64,000 bases of DNA from Cordilura impudica (lineage: Eukaryota > Arthropoda > Insecta > Diptera > Scathophagidae). The notes beneath the pieces were generated by a model. It did not search any database and was not told the DNA's origin. It worked only from the letters and a program-made list of their open reading frames with translations. Location: the NCBI GenBank assembly GCA_963682025.1, contig OY821518.1:33436007-33500006 (forward strand). Reading direction: 5' to 3'. Made by a program: the position numbers and the translations under genes. Below, piece after piece: positions 11,431 to 20,984 of this stretch (its first letter is position 1; each line of letters opens with the position of its first letter).

Positions 11431-11495
11431 TTTTTCATCTACCATTTTTCATTTTCCATTTTCCATTTTTCGTTTTCATTTTTTCTTTCATATTG
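11431..11495. repeat. Heptamer minisatellite, right part
   Basis: CATTTTTCATTTTCC-type units resume immediately after the family A element ends, showing that the array predates the insertion. Confidence 0.85.
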
Positions 11496-11649
11496 GCGAT
11501 TTTTTTTTATTATAACGGGATAACTATAAAAATATATGTGGCAATAGTACTAATAAGAGGTATGTTATTGTGTTCTTGGTATTGTTAATATATATGCATA
11601 ATTTTTTGTGGCAATTTTTTATGTTGTACAATTATTATGTTCAACCACT

Positions 11650-11995
11650 AAACTGTTACAACAAACACACTGGGTTTTATGTTTTTTTTTAGAGGTATCT
11701 ACATATTTTTGCTCGTTTCTAATTACGATGATGCCCGATGTAGCCCATTTTCAATACCAACCTGCTGGGAATTATGGCAAATGATATTATTGTAGCATTA
11801 TCCAGTTAGATGGCTTTTTTTTGTGAATGAGCGTGATTTCAACGGACAGACGGACATCGCTATATCGACTCGAGCTGTGATAAGGATCAAGAATATATAT
11901 ACTTTATGGGGTCGGAAATTAGTTTTTCGATGCGTTGCAAACGGAATGACAAACTTATATATACCCTCTGCCACTGACGTGTGGAGGGTATAAAA
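11650..11995 (-). mobile_element. Family B element copy
   Basis: The reverse orientation carries 'gaatgagcgtgatttcaac', GACAGACGGACATCGCTATA, a TATATATA tract, 'ttgcaaacggaatgacaaac' and the outer end TATACCCTCTGCCACTGACG, then TGTGGAGGGTATAA. The same blocks occur in the copies at 50969-51394 and 57645-58072. The palindromic end is missing or diverged on the left. Non-coding. Confidence 0.6.
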
Positions 11996-12360
11996 AGCAC
12001 GAAAATACCGAAATTTTTAATTATGTTATTAATTTTAAAAATCGTTGTTATAATTCTAGCCATTTTAATGTGAAATTTAGCCTTTATTATCTCTTATTCT
12101 TGACAACCTTGGTTAAATATTGTGCTAAGACGTAGCCGAGTTTCACATTCGTACTTGTTTCAATTTAGAAATATTGATTTTTTAAAGTTTTTTAATTTCC
12201 AAACAACAGATTCTCTTAAGGTTCTGTTCCTTTTTTTTTTATAAAACATACCAATTACATACGTACGCATAGTTTATTCTACCGCTCCAAACCATAAATT
12301 CTCCTTATTTTAGACCTCTTTGAGGTTTTTAAGTTTTTTTCATTTGTTGTTTTTTTATTT
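11996..12360. other. Spacer, nothing recognised
   Basis: A/T-rich sequence without a supported feature. Confidence 0.45.
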
Positions 12361-12394
12361 CAAAAGTGTGCATGCTGCCCACATTGCACCTTTG

Positions 12395-12510
12395 CGGCAA
12401 ACGTACGCGTGTTTTTCTGTATAAAAACTGCCGACGTTGTCGCGCATCATCTCTTCAAGTGCTTTGGTTGCGCGCACATTAATTGAGTGTGACACAGAAA
12501 AGATGTTGCA
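12395..12510 (+). promoter_or_regulatory. Possible insect core promoter (TATA + Inr)
   Basis: TATAAAAA at 12420-12427 lies in an unusually GC-containing patch (ACGTACGCG, CGACGTTGTCGCGC, TTGCGCGC). TCATCT at 12447-12452 sits at the normal distance for an initiator (A at about +29 from the TATA start) and matches TCAKTY at five of six positions. The first ATG is at 12503 and opens a 19-codon hydrophobic frame (MLQIFFVCSLLYSFSLFFF) that stops at 12560. A TGTGTG tract and ACAG/GTAAAA at about 12600, a possible splice donor, follow. It could be a real first exon with the rest outside or far away, or chance. Confidence 0.3.
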
Positions 12511-12970
12511 AATATTTTTCGTTTGTTCGTTATTGTATTCTTTTTCTTTGTTCTTCTTTTAAGCTTTTTGGGATATTTCTGTGTGTGTGTGTGTAGTAAA
12601 CAGGTAAAATATACAAATAAATTCTTTTAAAATATGGTTAAATCATAAATAACATTAAGCGCAAAAGGTAAATATATTCTTAGTTCATATTGCTTATGAG
12701 GTTGAAAATGCTGCTGAAGGTTGTGAATTAGTGAATGTAGTGTAGCAAAGTTTCACTCATTAATTTAAAATTTTTTGTGTTTAGCCTTGTTGATATTTAA
12801 ACGCTTTTGAATTTAACCTGTACTAGAACTAGAGGCAATAACATGTAACTAACGGTTGAAATAACCAAAATTGAGACCTTCTATTTTTAATATAGAAATT
12901 GAACAAAAAAATACTTTTCTTCATTTTGGATATTTGGATCATTAATTATTACTAATGCAAAAAAAAAAAA
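12511..12970. other. Spacer downstream of possible promoter
   Basis: Contains a (GT)n run at about 12582-12594 and two GT-type donor-like words (near 12603 and 12668). No coding frame of length. Confidence 0.35.
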
Positions 12971-13926
12971 CAAGTAAGAAATTATAGTCGGTCTAGACCG
13001 ACTATACAATACCCTATATCATGGTTTAGGGACCCCATCTCTTCGGTCCAACTAATTCGATATAGAAAATAAGAATAAACCAAATTTGAGTGGCATTGTT
13101 ATTAATTTTTTTGGCTGCAGATATGAAAAAGTTCATATCGTATGCTATATTTATATGGGGACTAGGTCGAAATATGGTCTAGACCGACTATACAATACCC
13201 TATATCATGGTTTAGGGACCCCATCTCTTCGGTCCAACTAATTCGATATAGAAAATAAGAATAAACCAAATTTGAGTGGCATTGTTATTAATTTTTTTGG
13301 CTGCAGATATGAAAAAGTTCATATCGTATGCTATATTTATATGGGGACTAGGTCGAAATATGGACCGATCCTGACCATATTTGGTAAAGTCACTTATATT
13401 TTGAAAAAATATATACAAACCAAATTTGAGAAAACTCTGTTCAATGTTTTTGTTTTTTGATAGATTTAAGTGAAGATCAGGAAGCAGCTCTATATGGGGC
13501 CTATGACTAAAAATTTTCCTATGGGGATTATTTTTGGACTACTGATTAATGGATATAATAAACACATACAAACCCAATTTGACTGAGATCTATATGATAA
13601 TTTGGATCTTATGACAATTTACGTCGGTTTCACAGGGGTCATTTGTATGGGGACTAGGTCTGAACATGGATCGAATTTCACCAATTTCTATAGCGTTCAT
13701 CCTATAGCCATTGAAAGCTTACATATTTGCGACCTGTAGTTTGATTACAAGGTTTGCATGGACACACAGACGGACGGACGAACGGACGGACGGACGGACA
13801 TCGCTAAATGGACTCAGAAAGTGATTCTGAGTCGATCGGTATAATAAACTATGGGTCTAGATCAAATATTTTTGGTAGTTACAAACAAAGTTTTTATACC
13901 CAAACCACATGGTGGTATAGGGTATA
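12971..13926 (-). mobile_element. Family A element, copy A2, with internal perfect tandem duplication
   Basis: Reverse orientation. It begins CAAGTAAGAAATTATAG with the palindrome AGTCGGTCTAGACCGACT and ends CCACATGGTGGTATAGGGTA. Positions 12991-13176 and 13177-13362 are a tandem repeat of 186 bp that I read as identical. This makes the copy about 950 bp instead of about 790 bp. The (GTCY)n tract is at about 13770-13800. Non-coding; the frames of 62-68 codons here are incidental. Confidence 0.8.
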
Positions 13927-14043
13927 AATATTGTTCAGAATTTTCCTAGTAAGCCATATAACGAACTTGTTTTCGAGCTCTTCTCATCAATCTTTTACAC
14001 AGAATTCATCTATGGATTGTAGAGATACTCCTGTCTTCTTTAA

Positions 14044-14852
14044 CACTGTGTGACAGAAAAAAAAAAAAAAATACCTGTGATGCGATGCTTTGTTTCTGAT
14101 TGGTCTTGTCGAGTACAACAAGACCCTGTCCTTGAAATCTGCGAAACACCTCCAAAATCTTGAGTTACGGGAAAAAACCGGGTTTTCGGCCCTTTTGCAC
14201 ATATAAGCCAGTAACTTTGTTGAATATCAACTGATTTTGGCTTTCAGCGGATCTGTAAACAAGAAAATGAGGTCTTTCGAACATGCGAACACGATATTTA
14301 AGTAATATTGAGACATCTATGCGTATTCCTCCAGCAAACTCATTTTGTTTAAAAATTCCCTCTATTTTTAAATTAAATTAAAAATTTTTTTTTTTTATTA
14401 AAAGTTGAATAACTCAGTTAATTTTTACCAGATTTTTTAAACCAAAGCTGCGTTTTACTCATAAATAAACATACTTTTATAATAAGTCCACCAATTATGG
14501 GGTTGCTAAATAAAAAAAAAGTGTAGAAACATCTCCAAAGTTGAAAAATAGAGAATATTAAAAAAAAATGAGTTTGCTGAAAGAATAAGAACATATGTCT
14601 CAATATTACTTAAATATCATGTTCATATCTTCGTAAGGCCTTAGTTTCCTCTTTCTAAATCCGCTGAGAAAATCAAAATCGGTTGATATTCAACAAATCT
14701 ACTGGCTTATAAGTGTAAAAGGGCCGAAAAACCGGTTTTGGAGGTGATTCGCAAAATTCAGAGGACAGGGTTTTGTACTCGACAAGACCTATCAGAAAAA
14801 AGTATCACATCCCAGGTATTTCTGTTTCATTCTTTTTTGTATCACTGCGTAA
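14044..14852. mobile_element. Long-armed palindromic (foldback/MITE-like) element
   Basis: Left arm from about 14044 and right arm ending at about 14852 are inverted copies of about 300 bp. Matching landmarks are ATACCTGTGATGCGAT against the inverse of ATCACATCCCAGGTAT, GGTCTTGTCGAGTACAA against TTGTACTCGACAAGACC, CGGCCCTTTT.CAC against GTGTAAAAGGGCCG, and TTTAAGTAATATTGAGACAT against ATGTCTCAATATTACTTAAA. Outermost bases read CACTGTGTGACA on the left and the inverse of TGTATCACTGCG on the right. The centre (about 14350-14520) is A/T-rich. No transposase is encoded. Arms differ at many sites, so the copy is old. Confidence 0.7.
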
Positions 14853-15110
14853 TCTAGCAATATTCATCTACTGGCTATAATTTGGATACACTATTTCTGT
14901 AAAATTCAATAGTCTCTTTTTCATAGTTGCACCTTTCTAAATCTGGCCAAAACAGAGGTTTAGTAGCATCATACCAAATAAATGGATGTTTCTTTTGGCC
15001 TTCCTTCCTAAATATTTCCAATTATGGTATCCGTTGTAAAATAAGATCTCGATTTATCGCCATAGTATAACGGTACGATAAGTTTGAGCTGACGTTTGTA
15101 ACTCCCATAA
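14853..15110. other. Spacer
   Basis: Nothing supported. Confidence 0.4.
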
Positions 15111-15868
15111 ATAGGTTATGGGAAGTAGGAAAGAGGGGGTAGTGTTTGTGGATATTTGCCACATATGGCTAGTTCGACAGATAAACGAATTTTTAATGCG
15201 ATGTCCGGTCAACTGGACAATAGACTACAAATGAGCTCGCTAATCTCTGACGGTGTTCCAACGAGTCATTAGAGTTGGATACCCTACTTTCATTAATGAG
15301 AATCAACGCCCTCCTTTGTACACGGTCCAGTAGCTCCAAAATAGACTTTGAAGCCCATATATGGGAGTTGTATTCCATTTTCGATCGTATATAAGTTGTA
15401 TAGATTTTAAGGGGATTAGAAGGAGTGAAGTAGAAAATCAGGACACTTGAATGCTGCTTTCGATACTTGAATTGAATTGAAAGTTTGACGAAGAAGGTCG
15501 TTCAGTAAGATAAGGAAAAGAGAAGGAGAAAGAACAGAACCTTGGAGTACCCCTGAATTAAGCTGAAACTCATTGGATGAGACCCGATCAATAACAACAC
15601 AAATTGTGCGGTCTCTGAGAAAACTCGATATAAATCCGAAGAAGTCAATGCCGACCCCAAGTGCAATAAGCTTTAATATCAATGCACCGTTCCACAAGTG
15701 ATCGAACGCCTTGGAAATGTCTTGAGCAACCGCTTTACTTTCAATCCAAAATTGTGAATGGATCGACTCGAGCGCTCAGTAAGAAGAGCTAAGGGGTATC
15801 CCGTAGAACAGTTTCTACGGAAGCCATACTGTCGATCATTAAGAACTTAGTAGGCCTATAGGTAGTTC
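15111..15868 (-). pseudogene. LINE 1 (jockey-like), RT palm to 3' end; 3' part of a split copy
   Basis: On the minus strand, from about 15700 down, the reading is WNGALILKLIALGVGIDFFG, FISSFLRDRTICVVIDRVSS and LNSGVLQGSVLSPSLFLILLNDLL. This is the reverse-transcriptase block with a PQG-equivalent (here LQG) and the SVLSP.LFL..INDLL motif. Further down are MEYNSHIWASKSILELLDRV, QRRALILINESRVSNS and a PVDRTSH segment, typical of the C-terminal region. The YADD segment is deleted between SVLSP and VSKAAFKC. The 3' UTR (about 15111-15165) shares CCCTCTTTCCT.CTTCCCATA with the copy at 39231-40676. Frameshifts and stops make this a dead copy. Confidence 0.8.
15860..15868. repeat. 9-bp target-site duplication, left
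   Basis: AGGTAGTTC precedes the Foldback-like element and is repeated at 16950-16958. Removing one copy and the element restores the LINE sequence. Confidence 0.85.
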
Positions 15869-16097
15869 CGTCTGCGGAAAATTTCCCGAAAGCAATTTCC
15901 CGAAAACAATTTCCCAAATACAATTGCCCGAAAACAATTGCACGAAAAAACAATTCCCCGAAAAAACAATTCCCCGAAAACAATTTCCCGAAATTACAAT
16001 TTCCCGAAAACAATTTCCCGAAATTACAATTTCCCGAAATTACAATTTCCCGAAATTACGATTTCCCGAAAAAAATTTCCCGAAATTACAATTTCCC
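15869..16097. repeat. Left TIR array of the Foldback-like element
   Basis: About 15 units of CAATTTCCCGAAAA / TTACAATTTCCCGAAA in tandem. The frames through it (60-178 codons) are repeat artefacts. Confidence 0.9.
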
Positions 16098-16422
16098 TAT
16101 TTTTAGTTTACAACTTCCTATATATTCTTGATTTCCCCCATAAAAAAAACTTGCTGCATACGGGTATACGACTTCTCGAAAAAACAATTCCCCCACCCGG
16201 CACCGCGCCCTTCCTCTTCCACCCTCCCTCGTCATCCGGACCTATTTATTGGAGTGTCATACGCTTATTTTTTCATAGTGACTTTGAACACTTCGGTATT
16301 CAGACTTCCCGACGGATAACGCTCACTCCATCGCATCATGCCCATGCAGTAGCTGCTACGGAATCGTTACCATCTTGCATAGCGAAGTTTTTTAGTTATT
16401 TGGGTTGTAATACTCAGTTACT

Positions 16423-16741
16423 ATGCCACTCGAATTCCTGGATAGCGAAAAAATTAAACCGAGGTTGCTTTTGAATGGTTTCTTGTATCATGACGACGGT
16501 CAGTCCGTTGATAGCGTTTATTGGCGTTGTATCCTTTATCGAGGAAAACATTGTACCGGTAGGGTCATAACAATCACAGTGCCGAAGCGGCTTTTGTTGC
16601 TAAAGAAAAAATCGTTAATGAGCTGAAAGATCTTGCCCGGACCACTACATCAAGTGGTCATGAACTGATTGCTCGCGCTTCGGCCGGAATTTCTGATGAT
16701 ATTGTTTCGGAAATGCCATCAACAAGCTCTTTGAAGAAATA
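16423..16741 (+). pseudogene. MULE transposase remnant: FLYWCH zinc finger plus following segment
   Basis: From the ATG at 16423 the frame encodes SEKIKPRLLLNGFLYHDDG, then VYWRCILYRGKHCTGRVIT. This matches the FLYWCH zinc-finger layout (K..L..NGF.Y......YWRC.....C.GR.IT), with the two cysteines visible and the terminal HxH pair missing. After a frame change near 16590 the strand reads AEAAFVAKEKIVNELKDLAR, TTTSSGHELIARASAGISDD and IVSEMPSTSSLKK, then stop at 16739-16741. This second piece resembles the helical segment after the FLYWCH finger in insect MULE/Phantom transposases (LP...LRR ending). The DDE catalytic domain is absent, so the element is non-autonomous. Confidence 0.7.
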
Positions 16742-16949
16742 GTAATTTCGGAAAATTGTAGTTTCGGGAAATTGTGTTCGGGAAATTGTATTTCGGGAAA
16801 TTGTAATTTAGGGAAATTGTAATTTCGGGAAATTGTGTTCGGGAAATTGTTATTTCGGGAAATTGTCATTTCGGGAAATTGTGTTCGGGAAATTGTAATT
16901 TCGGGAAATTCTTTTCGGGAAATTGTTTTCGGGAAATTTTCCGCAAATC
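16742..16949. repeat. Right TIR array of the Foldback-like element
   Basis: Tandem TTTCGGGAAATTGTAA units, the inverse of the left array, ending CGGGAAATTTTCCGCAAATC. Confidence 0.9.
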
Positions 16950-16958
16950 AGGTAGTTC
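16950..16958. repeat. 9-bp target-site duplication, right
   Basis: AGGTAGTTC, identical to 15860-15868. Confidence 0.85.
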
Positions 16959-17195
16959 ACAAGATGGTAATTGATCATGCTGTCCATCACCTTTGAGAGC
17001 GCAGAGCAGATTGCAAGTGGACGGTAACTTTTAGGGTTATTATCCTCACCCTTTTTAGGGATTGGTAGGACATTGGCAACCATCCAGCAAGAGGGAAAGA
17101 CTCCCGAACGGTACGAAAAGCTGAAAAGGTTGGCCAATGCACTAGCTACAAGTGCTGGTACACCAGTCGCCTCCGGAGACTTTTACATTGCGATC
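16950..17195 (-). pseudogene. LINE 1, RT N-terminal part; 5' part of the split copy
   Basis: The minus strand encodes MANLFSFSYRSGVFPSCWMV, ANVLPIPKKGEDNNPKSYRP and LAICSALSKVMDSMINYHLV. This is the RT fingers block (W....V.PIPKKG....P..YRP...C...SK..E). It joins in sequence to 15868 when the Foldback-like element and one 9-bp duplication are removed. Upstream (about 17140-17195) the strand resembles the segment before this motif in the copy at 39330. The endonuclease domain is missing. Confidence 0.8.
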
Positions 17196-17245
17196 CGATC
17201 ATCTGATCCTATATTTACTTTGAGATCATAGCTAGATTAATCTTT

Positions 17246-17515
17246 TATTATACTGATCGACTCAGAATCTTAGTCTGTGTAGATATAGCGATGTCCGTCC
17301 GTCCGTCCGCACGTCTATTTGTCTGTACGCCCGTCTGTCTGTCCATCTAAGCCTTGTAATCAAAGTCAGGTCGCAAATTTTAGTATATTTTTCCGAAATT
17401 TGGTTTGTAAGTTTATGGCAGTTATAGTGTGAACGGTATTGAAATTGGTGCATGTTCAGACCTAGTTCCCGTACAAAGGACTCCTTTTATATTGACTTAA
17501 ATTGACCTATGATCC
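17246..17515 (+). mobile_element. Family A fragment
   Basis: Retains ATACTGATCGACTCAGAATC, GATATAGCGATGTCCGTC with a (GTCY)n tract at 17292-17345, 'ccttgtaatcaaa', 'ggtcgcaaat' and 'atgttcagacctagt'. Both ends are missing or diverged. Confidence 0.65.
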
Positions 17516-17519
17516 AAAT

Positions 17520-18030
17520 TACACTGTAGAACGGTCCGAAAATCCCGTAGGATTTTATGGCAGTTTTTAATAATATCGAAGTCGTCAAATCCTAATTTAA
17601 AGTCAGTTTTTCGGATCACGTCAGGTTTCTGTGCTACATGAGGGGCGAGTCTTAACCCATTCCTGTTAACTAAATCAATAGTGAGGGTCGGAGAAGGTTT
17701 AATATATACTTACTTTTGCGAGAAGAGAATTTTTTCCTTTGAGACCTATCACCTTCGAGCCATCCTTAGGGGGCCTCCGTTACAAATTTGAAGTTTTTTG
17801 TATAATTTTATAATTCTTTTTTTTAGTTTAGATACATTTTTTTTATATTTCTTTTCTATTTCCGTTTTTACTTACATTTTTTACATTTTCTGTCAGTTTC
17901 TCTTCGAAGCCAACATTACATAGCGGATATTTGGCCCAATTAAAATACCTGTAAAATAAAAAAAAAAATTATTTTTTGGAGCGTGAAACCCTACGGGATG
18001 TTAATTTTTTTTAAATTGTGGTACAGTGTT
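17520..18030. mobile_element. Possible MITE with ACACTGTA ends
   Basis: ACACTGTA with ATCCCGTAGGATTTT follows at 17520-17556, and the inverse (AAACCCTACGGGAT, then TACAGTGT) closes at about 17986-18028. The core ATCCCGTAGG is inverted on both sides about 450 bp apart, as expected of terminal inverted repeats. No coding frame. Its assignment to a superfamily is open. Confidence 0.4.
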
Positions 18031-18036
18031 ACCATA

Positions 18037-18900
18037 TACAGTGGTTTCAAAAATTATTCGCTCACTACGATATTTAGTTAAGATTATTGAATAAAATGTA
18101 AATTCTTTAACATTTTACGTTTCCTTATTAATGTTATTATCATGATAGTTCTATGAAGCAAAACAAGTTAAAAAAACTGTTTTCCAACTTTAATAAAAAA
18201 AACAGTTTTCCAACTTTAATAAATAATAATTTAATTTTAAAGTGATCGATGGATTATGTTCAGCTCCAAGAAGTATTCGCTCATTATGGTTATAACACAA
18301 ATTTATATTACAAAAATTTTACAATTTTTGAAATATTACAGTTTGAAGTATACAGAGCAAAAAATTTTAGTTGATTTATTGTTATTGTTCATTATGGAAC
18401 GAAATCATCAGAGCATAATATAAAAAGTTATAATAAATCTTCGTAAAGAAGGAAAACCAATTTACGAAAAAGGGAAAACGTGTGGAAAGATCTTATTACA
18501 TTGTTCAAAGTACTATATAGATAGACATTTATTCAGTATTAACTTAAAAAACAAGAATAGATCTGGCTGGTCTTAGAAGTTATCAGTAAATAAAAACGCA
18601 TTTTTTCCAATAGAATCAGAAAAGATCATGGAAAAGGTGCTCTAACATTAACTAATGATGTCATTAGTAATGAGAGAATATTTAATATTTTTGGATTAGA
18701 CGGACGTAAATTGGTTTGGCGTCAGAAACTTAAGCAATCGGAAAAAGAATCGTATACTAACCGTTAAGCATGGGGAGGTTCTGTGCTTGTATGGAGCTGT
18801 ATGAGAGACAAAAGTGTAAGAAAATTACATTCTATTCATTAAATCACGGACCGTAGGGAATACATTAAGACTAGAAGAATATTTGCAAAGTTCTGGCAAC
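18037..18900 (+). pseudogene. Tc1-like element relic with transposase remnants
   Basis: CAGTGGTTTCAAAAATTATT at 18040 resembles a Tc1-type terminus, and a second copy of the inner TIR word (AGTATTCGCTCATTATGG) lies at about 18271. Coding scraps on the plus strand follow: ERNHQSI.K near 18400 and, at about 18680-18850, NIFGLDGRKLVWRQKLKQ then AWGGSVLVWSCM. The latter corresponds to the DES.F.IFGSDGR..VWR...HGGGSVMVWGC block of Tc1 transposases. The first catalytic acidic residue is already lost. The right end was not found. The D/E catalytic C-terminus is absent. Confidence 0.6.
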
Positions 18901-19300
18901 TGTAAATATTTTTCAGCGATGCCAACTGTTTAAAAGCAAAAGGCGCTAAAAGGCGTTAATTTAGAATCAAACTAAAAGCGCAAGAAAGCACTAGTTTAGT
19001 TTTACAAAACCTTTATATATCAGTAATCAGTAATAAAAAATGAAAATACTTTTCTTTTTCCTGTTCATTTGTAAGTAAGAACGTGTAATTTTCTTCCTGA
19101 TCTTCAGGCCATAGTATTGGGAGGGGAATTAATTTTAATAGCAACATTTGATGGCATTTTATAATTAAAACAAGATGTATTTCAGTTTTTAGTCAAGCCC
19201 GCAATTTGGGCTTCGAATGCTAGATTTACTTTTTGTACTTCTGATAAAATACATATGTATATTTTTAAGCGTGGTTTTAAACAACTTTTCATTAAAAACT
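18901..19300. other. Spacer between Tc1 relic and mariner copy
   Basis: Nothing recognised; A/T-rich. Confidence 0.4.
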
Positions 19301-19404
19301 TAAAAAAGAGTTTTTTTTTCAACTAGTGCTTATTTCGTGAATGGTAACACTTAGCTCATGTCTGATGCGACAGATAATTAGTTTTATCCTTCCGCTGAAC
19401 GAAT

Positions 19405-20212
19405 ATGGTTGTGTATACGCTTGAACAACGCTGGGAAATATTGCGACATTACTTTGAAAATCATGGTAATGTTCCAGAATGTGTGCGAAAATTGCGTACG
19501 GATTTTGGAAGAAGAGAAGCATCGTCAGCTCCGTATGTTCGTTATCTTGTGGAAAAAGTGAGAGAAACTGGCATCCTCATCGATAAACCAAAGCGTGAAA
19601 AGCCAAATACAGTGCGTACAGTGCGGGTACGTAGACAAGAAAAATTGTCGCATTTGGGGCACAGAAAACCCGCACGCATACATTGAAAAGCCGATACACC
19701 CAAAACGAGTCACTGTTTGGTGCGGATTTTGGTCCAGAGGCATAATTGGGCCATTTTTCTTCGAAAATGAGCAAGGAGTGGCCGTTACAGTCAATGGCGA
19801 TCGTTATCGGGCCATGTTGAATGAATTTTTGTTCACAAAAATTGAAGAGGAGGATATTGGCAACATTTGGTTTCAACAGGACGGCGCTACGTGCCACACA
19901 GCCGAAGCTACACTCGATGTTTTGCGCCCTGGTTCTGAAGATCGCATTATCAGCCGCAGAGCTGATGTCGTTTGGCCACCTCGGAGCTGCGATTTGACAC
20001 CGTTGGACCTTTATTTGTGGGGTGCCCTCAAAGATAAGTGTTACGCCAAAAAGCCAGAGACAATTGACGCTTTAAAGGACAATATTCGTGAAGCCATTGG
20101 TGAAATACAGCTGCACACAATCGATAATGTGCTTAAAAATTGGACCGATCGTGTAGGCTACTGCATGGTCAGCCGAGGCAGCCATTTGAATGAAATTATT
20201 TTCCGTTATTAA
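19405..20212 (+). pseudogene. Rosa-like mariner transposase, internally deleted
   Basis: The N-terminal frame (19405-19630) encodes MVVYTLEQRWEILRHYFENH and YLVEKVRETGILIDKP, the DUF4817-type helix-turn-helix of a Tc1/mariner subgroup. After a junction near 19630 the frame changes and continues to 20212: TENPHAYIEKPIHPKRVTVW, CGFWSRGIIGPFFFENE, VTVNGDRYRAML, NIWFQQDGATCHTAEAT, WPPRSCDLTPLDLYLWGA and SRGSHLNEIIFRY-stop. The second and third catalytic aspartates are in QQDGA and CDLTPLD. The first (DEAHF-type) and about 90-100 residues around it are gone. The C-terminal frame is open for 205 codons, so the deletion is likely to have occurred in a young copy. AAAGGGTT closes the element near 20311; the left end is unclear. 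Confidence 0.8.
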
Positions 20213-20754
20213 CCGGAAGGATTGTACTTTCAAATAAAAAAAAAAAATTTTAGAAAATATTCAGTAGTTTTTTTTATAGTATTTTCAAAAAAAAAAGTTA
20301 TTTGGCGAACCCTTTATAAGTCATCTGGTTGGTGCTACCATCAGAATTTTACTTGACATATCGGACTCTACTTATATATCTTGTTATATGATTTAGCGCT
20401 TTTTTTAAAAAGGGAGAAAATTTCACCATATCACACAAAAGCTTGTGGATTCTGTGTCATAACACTTGAATGAAGTGCACCAACAAAATTTAGGACCATC
20501 AAAGTTTTAGTGTTTAACAGAAAAAAAATTTGATTTTTCTTTATTTTTACTTTTTGGAGTAGAGTTTCTTATCTGTTATAATGTTTTTTTTTGTTTGTTA
20601 TCTATAATGACACCTTTAATTTAATTTTTAGAAGAGAATTGACATAAGTTAAAAAATAAAAAAATTGTAAATTAATAATAATACAAGAGGGAATATTTTA
20701 TGCAGCCACTGTAGAACTCTGGTGAATTTGGTCTATTATACCCATTCAACAGTA

Positions 20755-20945
20755 GTCTACAAATAAACTCTGAAGGACCATTCTTAGTAATAGCTCCCAT
20801 AGAAAGCTGCCACCCGATCTTCACTTAAAAGTATCAAAAAAAAAAAAAAAAAAAAAAAACGGAATATTGCATAGATTTTTCTCATTAGCGGTTTAGTTTT
20901 TGATCTAGTTCCCACATAGAGATAAAGAGTGAAATCAAAAAAGTT
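20755..20945 (+). mobile_element. Family A fragment
   Basis: Keeps 'cagtagtctacaaataa', 'cattcttagtaatagctccc', 'cccgatcttcacttaaa' and 'gatctagttcccacatag' in the consensus order, with a 24-bp poly-A run in place of a short A tract. Both ends are lost. Confidence 0.6.
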
Positions 20946-20984
20946 CAGGATGCTTAAAATGTTATAATAAACAAACCATTGAAC

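Larger units (their letters stand above)
15869..16949 (+). mobile_element. Foldback/MULE-like element with tandem-repeat TIRs
   Basis: A 1081-bp insertion in LINE 1. Both termini contain TGCGGAAAATTTCCCGAAA in inverted orientation. Each TIR is a tandem array of a 12-15 bp unit (CAATTTCCCGAAAA) about 200-230 bp long: left 15869-16097, right about 16742-16949. A 9-bp duplication AGGTAGTTC flanks it. Long TIRs built of short tandem repeats with 9-bp target duplications are the hallmark of Drosophila Foldback elements and fit Mutator-like transposons. The centre carries a transposase remnant (16423-16741). The first bases differ between ends (CGTCTGCGG versus GATTTGCGG). Confidence 0.85.

Noticed and set aside
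15924..16474. Frames of 60 and 178 codons with NFPK/ISRN-type repeats
   Set aside because: They read through the TIR array of the Foldback-like element. Only the FLYWCH-type frame further in has a protein-family pattern.
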